DNA of 64,000 nucleotides from Pseudarthrobacter sp. (lineage in GTDB: Bacteria; Actinomycetota; Actinomycetes; Actinomycetales; Micrococcaceae): assembly GCA_031178005.1 (NCBI GenBank), contig JAPSJV010000002.1:166226-230225 (forward strand), in the 5' to 3' direction. Below are positions 63,540-64,000 of this stretch, in pieces. Each line of letters begins with the position of its first letter. The stretch's first letter is position 1. Position numbers and translations under genes: made by a program. Under the pieces are notes generated by a model. It saw only the letters and a list, made by a program, of their open reading frames with translations, ran no database searches and was not told where the DNA came from.

Positions 63540-63887
63540 ATGTTCCTCCAATATGCCGTAGTACCGCGTGTTGGACGAGCCAAACCGGCCGTCAAGACAA
63601 CCCTCGTTGCGTCTACCAAGCATAGCGGGCTGTCATCAAGGCCCTCAAAGTTATCCACAGTCGCGGCGCGTCTGCCAAGGCGCGCCGTGCCCCGGTGGGG
63701 TGAACTCTAACGGCGGTCCCGTTATCCACATAGGCCTCATGGTTGCTTCCCTTGCCGGCGCCACGCCCAATAGGGTTGGTTTCACGATGGAATCGCCTAA
63801 GCGGAACAGATGCACTAAGATAGTGAAGTCTGTGCTGCGCCCTGCCTCCGGTTTGGAGAAGCGGCGCCGTGCAGCATCGCAAATGAA
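63540..63887. other. Intergenic region before rpsF with two perfect DnaA boxes
   Basis: No gene is seen here. Perfect DnaA boxes (TTATCCACA) lie at 63651-63659 and 63722-63730 in the same orientation, 71 bases apart. A possible -10 TAAGAT at 63816-63821 faces rpsF, without an obvious -35. Confidence 0.6.
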
Positions 63888-63930
63888 CCTCCTGTTACGG
63901 AAATGCCGTAACCGCTTAGCCCAAAGGAGG
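63888..63930 (+). promoter_or_regulatory. rpsF leader hairpin, possible S6:S18 autoregulatory element
   Basis: CCTCCT (63888-63893) can pair with AGGAGG (63925-63930), the rpsF ribosome site. Inside is a stem GTTACGG (63894-63900)/CCGTAAC (63906-63912) with loop AAATG, followed by an unpaired CGCTTAGCCCAA. This fits the architecture of S6:S18-binding leaders, where the pair represses translation. Placement before rpsF supports it; the identification is by structure only. Confidence 0.55.
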
Positions 63931-63941
63931 TGGGTTCACAT

Positions 63942-64000
63942 ATGCGTCCTTACGAATTGATGGTAATCATCGACCCCGAGGTCGAAGAGCGTTCCGTTGA
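63942..64000 (+). CDS. rpsF: 30S ribosomal protein S6, N-terminal fragment
   Basis: ATG 63942 opens MRPYELMVIIDPEVEERSV, the conserved S6 start, and the gene continues past the window edge. A strong AAAGGAGG ribosome site lies about 11 bases upstream, inside a hairpin. rpsF usually heads rpsF-ssb-rpsR-rplI near the origin in Actinobacteria. Only 19 complete codons are visible, but the sequence is diagnostic. Confidence 0.93.
   Translation, partial: MRPYELMVIIDPEVEERSV

Noticed and set aside
1..64000. CRISPR array, insertion sequence, prophage, tRNA or rRNA genes
   Set aside because: No regular repeat-spacer series, transposase, phage gene or cloverleaf-like segment was seen on reading both strands. 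Sensitive tRNA and ncRNA scans were not possible here.

Overview
The window is the chromosomal origin region of a high-GC Gram-positive bacterium. Gene order gyrA-gyrB-DUF721(dciA-like)-recF-gnd-dnaN-[oriC]-dnaA-rpmH-rnpA-yidD-yidC-jag-rsmG-parA-parB, with trxB-trxA, a MurJ-linked pseudokinase, murJ, a Nudix gene and a CCA-adding enzyme further right, is typical of Micrococcaceae. An Arthrobacter/Pseudarthrobacter-type organism is my inference from this synteny, the recF-gnd-dnaN arrangement and the protein sequences; no database was searched. Genes left of about 8.5 kb read leftward and those to the right mostly read rightward, as expected for forks leaving oriC (DnaA-box clusters at 6.79-6.99 kb and 8.52-8.69 kb).

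1-14.6 kb: replication, segregation and the ribosomal/membrane-insertion operon. 14.6-19.4 kb: an unusual 4.7 kb stretch with no credible gene, carrying nine perfect parS sites (a tenth is at the start of parA) and a second tight cluster of DnaA boxes, so it looks like a centromere plus DnaA-binding locus. 19.4-25.4 kb (leftward): trxB-trxA behind a SigR-type promoter, a pseudokinase/discoidin membrane protein, murJ and a Nudix hydrolase. 25.6-31.5 kb: CCA-adding enzyme, histidine phosphatase, one or two very small genes, a GT87 mannosyltransferase-like protein and a phytoene-desaturase-like oxidoreductase. 31.7-35.5 kb: a 1280-residue secreted GH31 enzyme.

35.6-59.3 kb: mostly transport and regulation. 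In order: a WYL regulator diverging from a DrrAB-like ABC exporter; a lipoprotein-type penicillin-binding protein; an ABC-F protein; an FCD-GntR regulator diverging from lactate permease and an FAD/Fe-S D-lactate dehydrogenase; an MFS transporter; a PAP2-diacylglycerol-kinase fusion; an ABC exporter with its two-component system; a Tat-exported intradiol-dioxygenase-like lipoprotein; an M18 aminopeptidase; and a PadR-DUF1048-ABC operon.

59.5-63.5 kb is a small defence-type block: an MNT-HEPN (MntA-HepT-like) toxin-antitoxin pair and an MmeI-like single-chain restriction-modification gene interrupted at a run of ten C residues, which suggests phase variation or a homopolymer sequencing error. 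The window ends in the rpsF leader, which has a hairpin that would sequester the ribosome binding site, and the first 19 complete codons of rpsF.
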